Counted from the stretch's first letter, positions 18,418-28,006 are shown. The stretch: DNA of 64,000 nucleotides from RYN-230 sp963704995 (GCA_963704995.1 CAVPIM010000009.1:1240001-1304000); one strand, 5' to 3'. Program-made: numbers and translations. Notes: generated by a model not told the origin, from the letters alone.

Positions 18418-19839
18418 GCGGATCCTCCCGTGGTGCTGAACAGGTCGAAGGCGCCCTGGCCGTCCCGGCGGGCCCCTTCGGGGAGCGCGGCGGTGATGTT
18501 GCGGTAGCGGGCCGCGGCGGGCAGGATCAGCGCGCCGCCGGGCAGGCACCGGATGAGCCGCAGGTCATCGAGGAGCCGCAACGCGGCGGCCAGCAGCCCC
18601 TCCTGGTCGTGCTGCCACTGGGCGGTGAACGAGCCCGCGCCGAAGTCGGTATAGAGATCGGCGAGCATGCCCGCCAGCCTGGTCCGCTCGACGAACGGGG
18701 CCTGCAGGGGTGCAGGCCTGCTCGGTCGCGGCGTCGGCGTTCTCGCCACCGGGCCGGGACGGCGCGCGGACCGGGTCCTGTTCCTCGCCGGCTGACCCGG
18801 CCGGGCGGCCCGCGTCGATCCGGTCGAGCAGGGCCCGCTGGTCGTCGTCGGCGGTCGGCACCGGCAGCCGGGTCAGCGCCGGGCCGTCGTCGGGGTCCTC
18901 CAGCAGGTCGGCGACCTTGGCCAGCAGCAGCCCGGCGGTGCGGTTGACCGCGCCGCCCCGGCCGGGGAACCGCTGGTCGGTGAACGAGCCGGTGGGGTCG
19001 GCCAGCAGCACGCCCTCGGCCCGCCGTTCCACGACCAGGCCGGTGAGCCGGGCCAGGTTGTCGGCCAGGTCGGTGCTGCGCAGCGCGGCGGCCGTCTCCC
19101 CGTCGAGGGTCGCGTAGTAGGCGACCGGGTGCTCCAGCAGCAGCCGCCGGGCCCGGCGCGCGGCCGCTTCCCGCTGGGTCGAGCGTTTCGCGCTGATGTC
19201 GTCCGCCTCGAGCAGGCCGGCCGCGCCGGGCAGGTGCTGGATCGGCCGGGCCGGGCGGAACAGCGCGGCGCAGATGTCGTGGTCGATGTCGTAGAGGGCA
19301 TCGCCCCGGTCGGTGTCCCGGGCCCAGTTCTCCGCCGACCCGTCGGACAGCCGGAGCGCCCCGTGGTCGGCCAGCCAGTCCAGCACGTCCACGACGGCGC
19401 GTTTGTGCTCGGTGATGGTCGCGTCGAAGCCGAGGCCGTCGATCGCGTTGGCGGTCGGGGCGAACGCGCGGACCAGGTCGGCCAGGCTGATCTCGATCCG
19501 TGAGCGCTGGAAGACGGCCAGGACCAGGCACAGGTAGGCGAGGCGGCGCCGGTCGAACGGCCGGCCGCTGCGGGCCGCGAACACCGACCGCTGGGTGTCG
19601 TCCACGGTGTCCAGCCGCCGGACCAGCCGGACCTGATGCGCGGTGGCGATCAGCGTGTAGCCGAACAGCGCGGCGAAGTCCCGGGCCATCAGGTCAGCCC
19701 AGCGCAGCACCGTGGCCAGGGCGCCGGCCCGGGGTCGTGATGCTGTTATCAGGTCGTTGGTGAGTACGAGGCGGACCGCATGCTGGTAGGAGCCGAGGTC
19801 GCTGGGCGCGACGCCACGGGCGGCGGTCAGCTCAGCCAT
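18414..19839 (-). pseudogene. jetB: Wadjet type II subunit JetB (TIGR02678/DUF2398), one frameshift
   Basis: JetB is a kleisin-associated (KITE-like) subunit that links JetA and JetC. Residues from ATG 19839 (overlapping the jetA end by 8 nt) follow the DUF2398 pattern: RLVLTNDLITASRP, FGYTLIATAHQVRLVRRLD, RPFDRRRLAYLCLVLAVFQRSRIEISLADLV. The frame is lost in the run GGGG at 18707–18710; removing one base restores the downstream family sequence LQAPFVERTRLAGMLADLYTDFGAGSF and an end that overlaps jetC by GTGA. A C-homopolymer indel (on the coding strand) is the simplest explanation. Confidence 0.9.
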
Positions 19840-21386
19840 CGTGGCCGCCTGTCAGGGCCGCTCTGCGGCGGGCGGGGGCGATGTCGAGCCGGAGCCCGGG
19901 CAGGTGCAGCACCCCGTGCGCGGTCCGCACCGCGCAGCCTTCCGGGGACGGCACCAGCCGCATCACCATCACGTCGTTGCCGCCCGCGCCCCCGGTGATC
20001 CGCCCGGCCACCACCGTCCTGGCCTCGAGCGCCCGGGTCAGCAGCGTCAGCAGCACCCGCGTCTGGCGCTCGTCGAGCACCCTCTCCCCCAGCCCGGAGC
20101 CGAGCAGCTGCCGGGCAGCCTCCTGCTCGGCCGCGCGCCGCGCCGCCTGGCGGCGCCGCAGGTCGGCCCGGACCCCGTCGCGCGCCTGCAGCCGCTGCGG
20201 CACGCCCGGCGTCGGCGCCTTGCCCCGGCGGAACAGCGTGACCGCGACCTCCACCCCCGGTGCGTCATCCCAGGACAGCCGGGGTGAGATCAGGTCGCTG
20301 TCCTCGTGCACGCCGCCCAGGTGCCGGGCCCGGCGCAGCCCGAACGCCGCCCCCACGAGCGCGTGCGCGGCGTCCTCGTCGGCAGCGTCGAACGCCCAGG
20401 CGGCCAGGTGACGCAGCTGGGTGGCCCGGTTGACCCCGCCCCGCTGGGCCTCGGTGATCTGCCGGAGCAGCGCGATCACGCTGGACACCCCCGCCCGGGT
20501 GGCCGCGGCCAGTTCGGCGGCCCGCGATCCCTCGCCGTCGGCGGTGAACCAGGCCCGGACCGCCGCCCAGCGCCGCCGCCAGTCGTCGAGCACGTCCTCG
20601 TACCGCATCAGCGGCCGTTCGTCGGCCTCGGCGGCGCGGTTCAGCAGCGTGGCGAGCCCCGTCGCCTCGACCTGGATGACGGCGAGGGTCAGCCGGGGCA
20701 GATAGCGGTCCAGCTCCGCCATGAAGTCGCCCATGTGCGCCAGGAGCGCGTGCTTGTAGCGCAGGAACATCTCCGGCGAGGCCTCGGTGGACCGCGTGAT
20801 GTCGCCCAGCGTCAGGTGGAACCGGGCCGACCGGCGGGCCATGTCCTCCATCACCCGGTCCAGGCTGCCCAGCCGCCGCATCGACCTCGTCGCCGTCCCC
20901 GGCCCGGTTCGCCTCGGCCAGCCCGTTCAGGTCGCGCAGGATGTCCGAGAACACCAGCCGGGACAGGTTCGCGTCCTGCACCCGGGCGGCGAGCACGCCC
21001 TCGACCGCCGTGTAGGCGCGGTGGCCCAGCTCGCTGAACTGGTAGACCGACTGCCGGTTCCGGTAGCGGGCCAGGCTGCCCGCCCGCGAGGCATCCTCCA
21101 GCCGGTGCAGCAGCCCGTCGTCGGTGAGGTTGTCCAGCCGGTCCCGCAGGCTGGTCAGGGTGCGGGGGACGCTGTCGTGGTGGGCGGCGAGTTCGGCCAG
21201 CTCCTCCGCGACATCGTCGGTGTGCGCCTGGGCCACATGGGCGGCGCGGAGCCGGTCCAGGGCGCGCAGGACCCAGAGGTAGGCGAGATAGTCCTCCCGC
21301 CGGGTGAAGCCGAACAGGCGGAACCGGTCGCTGACCGCCAGCGCGTCGAGGTTGAACGGGTCAGCCTGGTCATCGGGGATCGCCAT
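19832..21386 (-). pseudogene. jetA: Wadjet type II subunit JetA (TIGR02677/DUF2397), one frameshift
   Basis: JetA is the kleisin-like subunit of the Wadjet condensin. ATG 21386 begins MAIPDDQADPFNLDALAVSDRFRLFGFTRREDYLAYLWVLRAL, typical of DUF2397; further family segments are YQFSELGHRAYTAVEGVL and LTLGDITRSTEASPEMFLRYKHALLAHM. The frame changes at about 20880, between GLAEANRAGDGDEV and MRRLGSLDRVMEDMARRS. Both sides are well conserved. The open frame upstream of 21386 lacks family sequence. It heads the operon, diverging from the HNH gene at 21532; the roughly 145 bp between them should hold both promoters. Confidence 0.9.
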
Positions 21387-21531
21387 CGCGACGAGCCGCT
21401 CCCTGTCCACATGGCCGTCGGGGCTTACGTTTCCCCATGATGGCATCCCTGTTGTGCCTCGGGTGCGGCTGCCGCGATACACCAGGCCGACCGGCGCAAC
21501 TTAGCCGCTCGCGGAAGGTTAGTCTTGCGTA

Positions 21532-22506
21532 GTGCCTGACCTGGACGACTATCTGGACCTCACGGTCGGTCAGGCGCGTGAACAGTACAGAGCGCTGGTG
21601 TCGCGGCGGCCAGTATCGGGCAGGCAGGTGATCTTCTCGCCGGTGGAGACACTGCTGTGCCTCGCCGCCTCTTTCGTGGTCAATCCACGCCAGTTTGGCG
21701 GTGCGAACCTGCACCGGGTTCCACAGCCGGTACCGGAGCTGGCGCGCCTGTTCTCCCGGTCGCCGTCGAGCGTGCTGGAGAAGATGCGCAACCTCAACGG
21801 TTCCCGCCCTCATGGCGCCAAGTGGGACGTGCTGGCTGGTGCAAAACTCCGTGACGAGCCGGCACACTTCAGCCGTATCTACCGCATCCTCATAGGAGCC
21901 GCGCGCGCAGAGGGTATCGGCAGTAACCAGCTGCCCGACTTCCTCGGCCTAGGGAACGGCGGCGAGCTGGCTCTGCTGGGCCAGGAAGAACTTGACCTGT
22001 CCGTCGTCGAGGAGGTTATGCGAGGCGTGATCACACGCATCACGGCGGAGGGCGACTGGAACGACCGAGACACCGAGCAGATCGTGCTCGGTGCCGTCCG
22101 GGTCGGGCAGCATGTGTTCGCCCGGAATGTAATCGCCAATTGTGGGGGCCGGTGCGTGTTCTGCGGATTCATGTCGCCGCCAGCGCCAGACGGCAAGCGC
22201 ATGCTCCTAGCCGGGCACATCAAGCCATGGAAGGACAGTTCCCCACGTGAGCGGCTCGATGCCCGTAATGGATTGGCAGCCTGCCCCGCCCACGACGCCG
22301 CGTTTGACAAGGGCATGATCACTGTGAACGGCGGGCTGCGCATCCATCTCGCTAGATCGCTAGCTGACGCTGTTCAGGCCGACGCGCTTGCCAGGCAGTT
22401 CTATGGGCGTCCGCCCCTTCGTGAAGTGCTGCTGCTCCCTCCTGGCGCTCAGATGCCCGCGCGCAAGTACCTCGACTGGCATCGCGACAAAGTTTTCGCT
22501 CGATGA
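21532..22506 (+). CDS. HNH endonuclease (HNH_2 type)
   Basis: A 324-residue protein with a C-terminal HNH nuclease domain. The zinc and catalytic motifs are CGGRCVFCG (two Cys), GHIKPWKDSS (HNH His) and NGLAACPAHDAAFDKGMI (Asn, Cys, His). The N-terminal 190 residues contain PRQFGGANLHRVPQPVPELARLFSRSPSSVLEKMRNLNGSRP, a DNA- or partner-binding region seen in stand-alone HNH restriction-like genes. GTG start. It diverges from jetA and converges on the ATP-binding regulator gene. It may be an independent restriction factor placed in the same defence block; no methyltransferase is adjacent. Confidence 0.88.
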   Translation: MPDLDDYLDLTVGQAREQYRALVSRRPVSGRQVIFSPVETLLCLAASFVVNPRQFGGANLHRVPQPVPELARLFSRSPSSVLEKMRNLNGSRPHGAKWDVLAGAKLRDEPAHFSRIYRILIGAARAEGIGSNQLPDFLGLGNGGELALLGQEELDLSVVEEVMRGVITRITAEGDWNDRDTEQIVLGAVRVGQHVFARNVIANCGGRCVFCGFMSPPAPDGKRMLLAGHIKPWKDSSPRERLDARNGLAACPAHDAAFDKGMITVNGGLRIHLARSLADAVQADALARQFYGRPPLREVLLLPPGAQMPARKYLDWHRDKVFAR

Positions 22507-23033
22507 CACCACCAGTGAGCCGATTGCCGTAGCTACATTCCGCGGACGATGCTGCGCAAACGCCCTCTGCGAGCCTGGGATCAGTGAATGATTCACGGTC
22601 ATCGCGTCGGCGCGGACCTTGCTTTCAGCAAGGCCAACAGGCGATAGCGCAACGTAGATGCTCTTGCCGGGCTTGCTGGGATCGTCAGCCATTCCGCGAA
22701 TACCGCTGTGTAGGTCCGTCAGAGCGTCCAGGAGAGCCAGGCCGCGGCCTTGTTCGTCGTCGGCCGTGGTCTTCTGGATGACTGGCCTGCCACGCCCGTG
22801 GTCGTGGACTTCTAGCCAGAGGTCGCCTTCCTGGGTGTAGCCAGCCGGACGGTTATGGGGCCGGCGCCGTGGCGGAGGGCGTTGGTGGCTAGCTCGCTGA
22901 CGATGAGTTCGGCTAGGTCGGTGTGGTCGGCTAGGCCCCAGTCGGTGAGGGCTTTGCGGGCTAGTTCGCGGGCGCGGGAGATCTCGGAGGGGTGGCGGCG
23001 CAGGCGGTAGGTGACGGACAGTTCGCTGGTCAT
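22360..23033 (-). pseudogene. HATPase_c_2 (RsbW-like) ATP-binding regulator, one frameshift
   Basis: A small anti-sigma-type ATPase of the sort paired with XRE regulators in actinomycetes. From ATG 23033 (MTSELSVTYRLRRHP) come the N-box LAELIVSELATNALRHG and GPITVRLA. One base is missing near 22840; the next frame then gives GYTQEGDLWLEVHDHGRGRP, the G-box EQGRGLALLDALTD and GKSIYVALSP. The frame continues past the usual end to 22360, overlapping the HNH gene 3' end on the other strand, so the true C terminus is unclear. Its neighbour on the same strand is the XRE-TPR regulator. Confidence 0.8.
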
Positions 23034-23227
23034 GAGCGACTCGCCTCCGCGCGCGCGGCGGAGGTTAATGGGGCCGGGTCTGGAGGCCGTGGCATCGGCA
23101 GGCCAAGAGCGATCACGTCCTCGTGGGCAGGTCAACGTGAGTACTGGACTCGCCCAGATTGGCAATTGCGTGATCGTGGAAGCACTCCCTGTGGTGGGAG
23201 CGTTCGGTTCCCGCGTGGCGCGGCTGG

Positions 23228-24827
23228 TCAGTCGGAGCCGGCGGGGAGGTCGTGCAGGTCGCGGACGATGGTCTCGCGGGTGAAGTCTTCGATCTGCTCG
23301 TCGAGTTCCGTGGCCTGGGGTGAGCCCTGGTAGGGGTTGCGGGCTAGTTCGGAGCGGACACGGCCGAGATGCTCGGGGATCGCACTGATGCGCTGGCCTG
23401 GAGAAACGGCAAGCGCTGGACCCAGAGCCATCGCTGCGGCGTCGAGGCGGCCGGCGCGGAGCAGGGCCGTAGCAAGGTCAACATGAGCGAGCGCGACACA
23501 GCCATATCCGTACTGCTCCCCGGGTCCGGGACCGGCTGCGTAGAGTTCGGTCGCTCGTTGCAGGTCCTCGATCGCCCCGGACTCGGCCTGCGGGATCTCG
23601 ACGAGGGCAGAGCCGGCCATGTAGTGCTGGGTGGCGCGGGAGAACCCGAATTCTCCGCCGATCTCCAGTAGGTCGTCCTGGTGAGCGACGTTCTCTGGCT
23701 TCCTGGGCGGATTCGATTGCCCGTCTGGCCGTCGGCCGCATCACCCAGGCGAGCCGCGGCCCGACCGTACTGCAAGTACAACTGCGCGGCGTTGGGCCCG
23801 TCGGAGAGGTAGCGCAGCCCGCTCTGAGCGAGGTCGCGGCTCTGGCGCGGACGGTCCCAGTAGGCGATACCCGCGAGTTCCAGCCGCAGGTGCGCCATCA
23901 GCGGCGGTGATCGATCGCCGTGGCGTAGGCCCAGGCGGCGCGGACCAGTTCCTCGCCAGCTTGCGTGTAACCCAGGTCGCTGGCGGCGACGGCCATCAAG
24001 CAGTTCAGGGCGCCCAGCAGGAAGTACAGCTCCGTTTGATCGCGGGGCCAGAGTTGACGGTCCAATGCCGCGTAGATCCGGCTGCGGAGACGGCGCATCT
24101 CGCGGAACATCGGGAACGGCTCGGCAGTCATCAGCTCGGCCGAGAGCCGCACTACGTCGGCGCGGAGTTGTTCGAGGGTGGCGTCGCCGATGTCGCGGCG
24201 TTCGGCTTGCTCGGCGTGATCACTGCCTTCGTGGGCCGCCATCAGGACCTCTCGCTCGATCCCGGCACGGGGTTTTGAGCCGGGCTCTGGCTTTCCACGG
24301 TAGGTGATGGCTGGCAGCGCGGACAGGGTTTGTTGCGGCGCAGGCTGCGCTGGTGGGTGGGGCGGTTGGGACGGACGGTTTTCGTTGCGGAGATTGGGAA
24401 TTTCCTGGCCGTAGGTATCGAGGATGAGCAACTCGGCGGGAGGGAGTTGCTCGCGGTCGGCCAGGTCGATCAGGTCGGCGGCGGTGCAGTCGTAGACGCA
24501 GGCGAGCAGGGCCAGCAGGTAGGGCGAGGGGCGGCGGCCGGATGGCTGCGGGCCGGGGCCGGGCCAGTTCTCGTGCTCGCACAGGTGCGGGGCGGTCATG
24601 CTGGAGATGCCGCCGGGGTCCAGGCCCACGGTGCCGGTGTAGGCGTTGATCTGGGCGGCCGCTTCGCGCAGGCTCCAGCCGTGGGCTTCGCGCCAGGCGG
24701 CGCGGGGGCGCAGCCGGTAGCGGCGGGCGAACTCCGCGGCGATCTCGCGGTGGCCCAGGCCCAGGGCGCGCATCTTCTCGCGTAAGGCGCGTTTCTCGGC
24801 CGGGAGGGTGATCCGGACGATGGGCAT
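23228..24827 (-). pseudogene. XRE-type regulator with TPR-like C-terminal region, two frameshifts
   Basis: This is the large actinomycete XRE regulator that starts MPIVRITLPAEKRALREKMRALGLGHREIAAEFARRYRLRPRAAW, with an HTH at about residues 20–80, a Pro-rich linker, and a helical repeat domain. The reading frame is lost near 23896 (after AYATAIDH) and near 23735 (after AAARLGDA). Continuous family sequence resumes each time: MAHLRLELAGIAYWDRPRQSRDLAQSGL, then EIPQAESGAIEDLQRATELYAAGPGPGEQYGYGCVALAHVD. ATG 24827 is chosen from the family N terminus; the frame is open to 25049 without similarity. Usually paired with a HATPase regulator, as here. Confidence 0.82.
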
Positions 24828-25184
24828 CGCCTGCGCCTTTCCGCCTGGGCTCGCCCGGTCGGTCGTGCCGGGCCGTGGAGTGGGACTGATGGAGACAAGA
24901 TCAACCGTAACCGCGCGGGAGCAATCCGCAACTGGAGATTTGGGCAGCTGGGAATGGGACGCGAGGTTGATGGGTACTCGCTTCTGGCTGTGCCGGAGTG
25001 ACGAGCAGGTCAGCATATGGATAGGACGGGAAGAGATGATTCCCCGCACCGGGAATGACTGTGGCTACGCTGAGCTGTGTCATGGATCCAAACGCGGGTA
25101 AATAATTGCTTGCCCGCCAAGCGGCGCCAGGTCCGGCCATGCACTCACCTGTGATGGCCTATCGAGTGTGAGCAGGCGAAGTGC
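24828..25184. other. Divergent intergenic region between the XRE regulator and the PurZ-like gene
   Basis: About 357 bp without a supportable gene. It must hold promoters for the minus-strand regulator and the plus-strand nucleotide cluster, but I see no clear consensus sites. Confidence 0.45.
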
Positions 25185-26780
25185 ATGGCATATTCGTTAT
25201 CCTTAGTAGTTCTGTCCGGACCGGTAGCCTCGGGCAAGACCACGCTTGCAGAAGATCTTGCACTACTTGGGTCCGCTCAGCACCTGAGGACGTCCGCGCT
25301 TATATCTGCCTCAGTCGGCCGCGAGCTCGGGCGTTCCGAACTCCAGCGACTCGGGCTGACTGCCGACTTCCAAGGAGGCGCATGGCTGGTCGATGCGGTA
25401 AGGGAGTTAGCCAGCCGATCTCCTGCCGGGAGCACCATCGTCGTCGATGCGGCCCGGACTCTCGACCAGGTCAGGCAACTCAGGCAAGCCGCGTCAGGAG
25501 CTTGGCGGCTTTTGCATGTGCATCTGCGCGGAGACGACCGGCAACTCGCCGAACGCCATCAGACGCGACAGTGTGACGGGGAGAAATCGTGGGAGGAGGT
25601 CATGCGGTCACCAGCTGAAGCCGCCGCGGATCTGCTCGAGGCTGAAGCTGACCTTGTCGTGGACACCACCCGTGCGGCGCCGACGGACGTGGTGGCGCGA
25701 GTTGCCGCTCGGCTCGGGCGTTTCCGGAGTTGGCGCGGCGGATTCGCCGACGTGCTCATCGGCGGCCAGTGGGGCAGCGAAGGAAAGGGCAACCTGGCCT
25801 TCCATATCGCACCCGAATACGATCTCCTGATCCGGTGTGGGGCCCCTAACGCTGGACACAAGGTCCGATCCCCCGATGGTGCGGTGTACACCCACCGGCA
25901 GCTTCCCAGTGGCACGCGGGCAACCAGCGCTCCGTTGCTGCTGGGTCCGGGAGCTGTCATTGACGTAGGGATCTTGCTTCGAGAAATCGCCGACTGCTCC
26001 GTTCCGCCTGAGCGGCTGTCTATTGATCCCGCCGCCCTTGTGATCGAGAGCACGGATATTGAGCGCGAGACGAGGTTGAAAGCTGCGATCGGATCTACCG
26101 GCACCGGTGGTGGCTCGGCACTGGCTCGGCGGATTGAGCGAAGGGGCGCTTCCGGGAGCGTGCGCACGGCGAAGGACATACCCGACCTTGCGCCGTACGT
26201 CCGCGAGGCCGGAGCAGCGTTTGAGGATGCCCAGCGCCGGGGCGGGCGTCTATTCATTGAAGGAACGCAGGGCACGGGCCTGAGCATCTTGCACGGCACG
26301 TACCCTCATGTCACGTCGCGTGACACGACGGTGGGTACGCTTCTGGCAGAGGTTGGCGTGCCACCGAACCTGCTCAGACGGGTGCTTGTCGCGTTCCGCG
26401 CCTACCCGATAAGGGTGGGTGGCCAGTCTGGCCCGATGGGCCGCGAGATCACGTGGGACATAGTGGCTCAGCGATCTGGCCTAGCGGCCGCGCAACTGAA
26501 ACAGACGGAACTCGGCTCGGTGTCCGGTAACCCCCGCCGGGTGGCCGAGTTCTCCTGGGCCCAGCTCCAGAGGTCGGCCAGGCTCAATGGTGCGACCGAT
26601 CTTGCACTCACCTTCGCCGATTACATCGACGCCCGTAATCGCGAGGCGCGACGATTCGAGCAGCTCACCCAGGCGACGATCGAGTTTGTTAGCGAGATGG
26701 AGGCGGTGGCTTCCGCGGGTGTCTCGCTCATCTCGGTAGGCTTCGATGGGCATCCGCCGATTGACCGGCGGCTATGGTGA
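25185..26780 (+). CDS. P-loop kinase fused to PurZ-like adenylosuccinate synthetase
   Basis: A 531-residue fusion. Residues 1–180 form a P-loop kinase-like domain: VVLSGPVASGKTT (Walker A, G12–T20), IVVDAART, and a lid-like RGDDRQLAERHQTR. Residues 187–531 are an adenylosuccinate synthetase of the short (about 345-residue) archaeal/phage type: GGQWGSEGKGN (193–203), NAGH with the catalytic His (H225), IGSTGTGGG, FIEGTQGTGLSILHGTYPHVTSRDTT and SVSGNPRRVAEF. Where PurA has catalytic Asp (E. coli Asp13), this has Ser198, the change I recall being reported for phage PurZ, which joins Asp to dGMP on the way to 2-aminoadenine. Substrate is therefore inferred, not proven. The kinase could act on the product. 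It overlaps or abuts the next gene and faces a MazG-like gene. Confidence 0.85.
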   Translation: MAYSLSLVVLSGPVASGKTTLAEDLALLGSAQHLRTSALISASVGRELGRSELQRLGLTADFQGGAWLVDAVRELASRSPAGSTIVVDAARTLDQVRQLRQAASGAWRLLHVHLRGDDRQLAERHQTRQCDGEKSWEEVMRSPAEAAADLLEAEADLVVDTTRAAPTDVVARVAARLGRFRSWRGGFADVLIGGQWGSEGKGNLAFHIAPEYDLLIRCGAPNAGHKVRSPDGAVYTHRQLPSGTRATSAPLLLGPGAVIDVGILLREIADCSVPPERLSIDPAALVIESTDIERETRLKAAIGSTGTGGGSALARRIERRGASGSVRTAKDIPDLAPYVREAGAAFEDAQRRGGRLFIEGTQGTGLSILHGTYPHVTSRDTTVGTLLAEVGVPPNLLRRVLVAFRAYPIRVGGQSGPMGREITWDIVAQRSGLAAAQLKQTELGSVSGNPRRVAEFSWAQLQRSARLNGATDLALTFADYIDARNREARRFEQLTQATIEFVSEMEAVASAGVSLISVGFDGHPPIDRRLW

Positions 26781-26784
26781 TGCC

Positions 26785-27552
26785 GTGCGGCACAACTTCG
26801 TGAACGACATCGGCGACTACGCCAAGTACGCACTGCTCCGTGCGCTGTGCGAGAACGGCCCTGTGGATGTCCGGCTCGGCGTCATCTGGTACCTGACCGA
26901 GCATGCGGCACATAACGGCGATGGGCGCAAGCGAGCCCACCTGTCGGACGGAGGATGGCAGGAGCTCGACCCGGAACTACTTGAAGCAATGCAGCAGATC
27001 GAGGGCAGACTCCACGGCCAGGAGGACCTCAACCTTAGCCTGATCGAGGCTTCGGAGATCCTTCCGGCGGAGACGGCATACTTCTCCGAGCCCGTGCCTT
27101 ATGCCGGAGGCTCAGCTCAGCAGCGCGCCGCCGATCGGGCGGCGTGGTTCGAGCGTGCCCGGGAAGCAGTCGAGGATTGCAGCCTCATCTTCCTCGACCC
27201 GGACAACGGTCTCGAAGTCCGGTCGGCTCCCGTGACGTCGCCCCAGGCCGGGAAGTACGCGTCCGTCCAGGAGATCACGGCTCTGCTCAAGACTGGGGCT
27301 GGTGTCGTGCTCTATCAGCATGGCGACCGGACCCCCTGGCCTACCCAGCGGGAACGCATATGCACCCGGATATCTTCGGGGACCGCTCAGCCGCTTACCA
27401 TTCGCACGCTCCGGTTCGGGGCTTACGGTGTCAGAGCCTTTTTCTGCATTAGTCCCAGCCCGCTCATGGACGAAGTAGTCCAACGCACGCTGGACATGCT
27501 GCTTGACCGTACGCACGGGTGGGACAAGTCACACCACCTGCGGGTTGAGTGA
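26785..27552 (+). CDS. Conserved hypothetical protein of the purZ-like cluster
   Basis: A 255-residue soluble protein that I have seen only as hypothetical. Conserved-looking features are the start RHNFVNDIGDYAKYALLRAL, LGVIWYLTEH, DCSLIFLDPDNGLEV and GAGVVLYQHGDR; the DPDNG strand end recalls methyltransferase-like folds such as RlmJ or TcmP, but I see no clear SAM glycine loop. The open frame could start at ATG 26746, inside the upstream gene; the GTG at 26785, 4 nt after that gene's stop, gives the N terminus expected for the group. It is evidently co-transcribed with the kinase-PurZ-like gene, so a shared nucleotide or nucleic-acid task is likely. Confidence 0.75.
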   Translation: MRHNFVNDIGDYAKYALLRALCENGPVDVRLGVIWYLTEHAAHNGDGRKRAHLSDGGWQELDPELLEAMQQIEGRLHGQEDLNLSLIEASEILPAETAYFSEPVPYAGGSAQQRAADRAAWFERAREAVEDCSLIFLDPDNGLEVRSAPVTSPQAGKYASVQEITALLKTGAGVVLYQHGDRTPWPTQRERICTRISSGTAQPLTIRTLRFGAYGVRAFFCISPSPLMDEVVQRTLDMLLDRTHGWDKSHHLRVE

Positions 27553-27562
27553 TCTATCGATC

Positions 27563-28006
27563 TCAGTGGCTTTGCATGCTGAGAACTGAGGAGATATCAG
27601 GGGGGAAGTAGCGCTCGGACTTGACGACCTTGCCGTCACCCCTGAGAAGCGGCTTGCCGTCGCCGCCAAGCTTGCTCATGTTCGACCTGTGGACCTCCCG
27701 CAGCACTGAGTCCAGGTGTATGCCGTACGTCAGGGCGGTCCCGTAGATCACGTAGACGATGTCGGCCAGCGCATCGGCGATCGCGACGAGGTCCTCTTTT
27801 TGCGAGGCCGTCACGAACTCGCTGACTTCCTCTTCCAGAAGGTCGATCCGCAGCCTGGCCAGATCATGATCGATCTCGACCCCGGGCGATTGCTTTACGG
27901 GCAGGCCGAATGCGCCATGGAACTGGGCGACGGCGCGCGCCACGTCAAAGTACTGCTGAGAATTCTCGGATACATCCCGGCCCTGCTGCCCGAATCCACT
28001 TAACAC
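27563..28006 (-). CDS. MazG/HisE-like nucleotide pyrophosphohydrolase (MazZ-like)
   Basis: A 147-residue all-alpha NTP pyrophosphohydrolase that would cut an NTP or dNTP to the monophosphate plus pyrophosphate. The metal sites are LLEEEVSEF (E59, E60, E63) and IADALADIVYVIYGTAL (D78, D82), followed by GIHLDSVLREVHRSNMSKL, GKVVKSERYFPPDI, typical of the HisE-like MazG branch. Phage MazZ, which makes dGMP from dGTP to feed PurZ, belongs to this branch as I recall. The GTG start follows AGAGG 8 nt upstream. It converges tail to tail on the PurZ-like cluster with 10 bp between stops. The real substrate is not visible from sequence. Confidence 0.85.
   Translation of the reverse strand: MLSGFGQQGRDVSENSQQYFDVARAVAQFHGAFGLPVKQSPGVEIDHDLARLRIDLLEEEVSEFVTASQKEDLVAIADALADIVYVIYGTALTYGIHLDSVLREVHRSNMSKLGGDGKPLLRGDGKVVKSERYFPPDISSVLSMQSH

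Noticed and set aside
25185..26780. Ordinary purA (IMP-using) gene
   Set aside because: Catalytic Asp replaced by Ser, short archaeal/phage-type length and N-terminal kinase fusion speak against a housekeeping PurA, though activity is untested.
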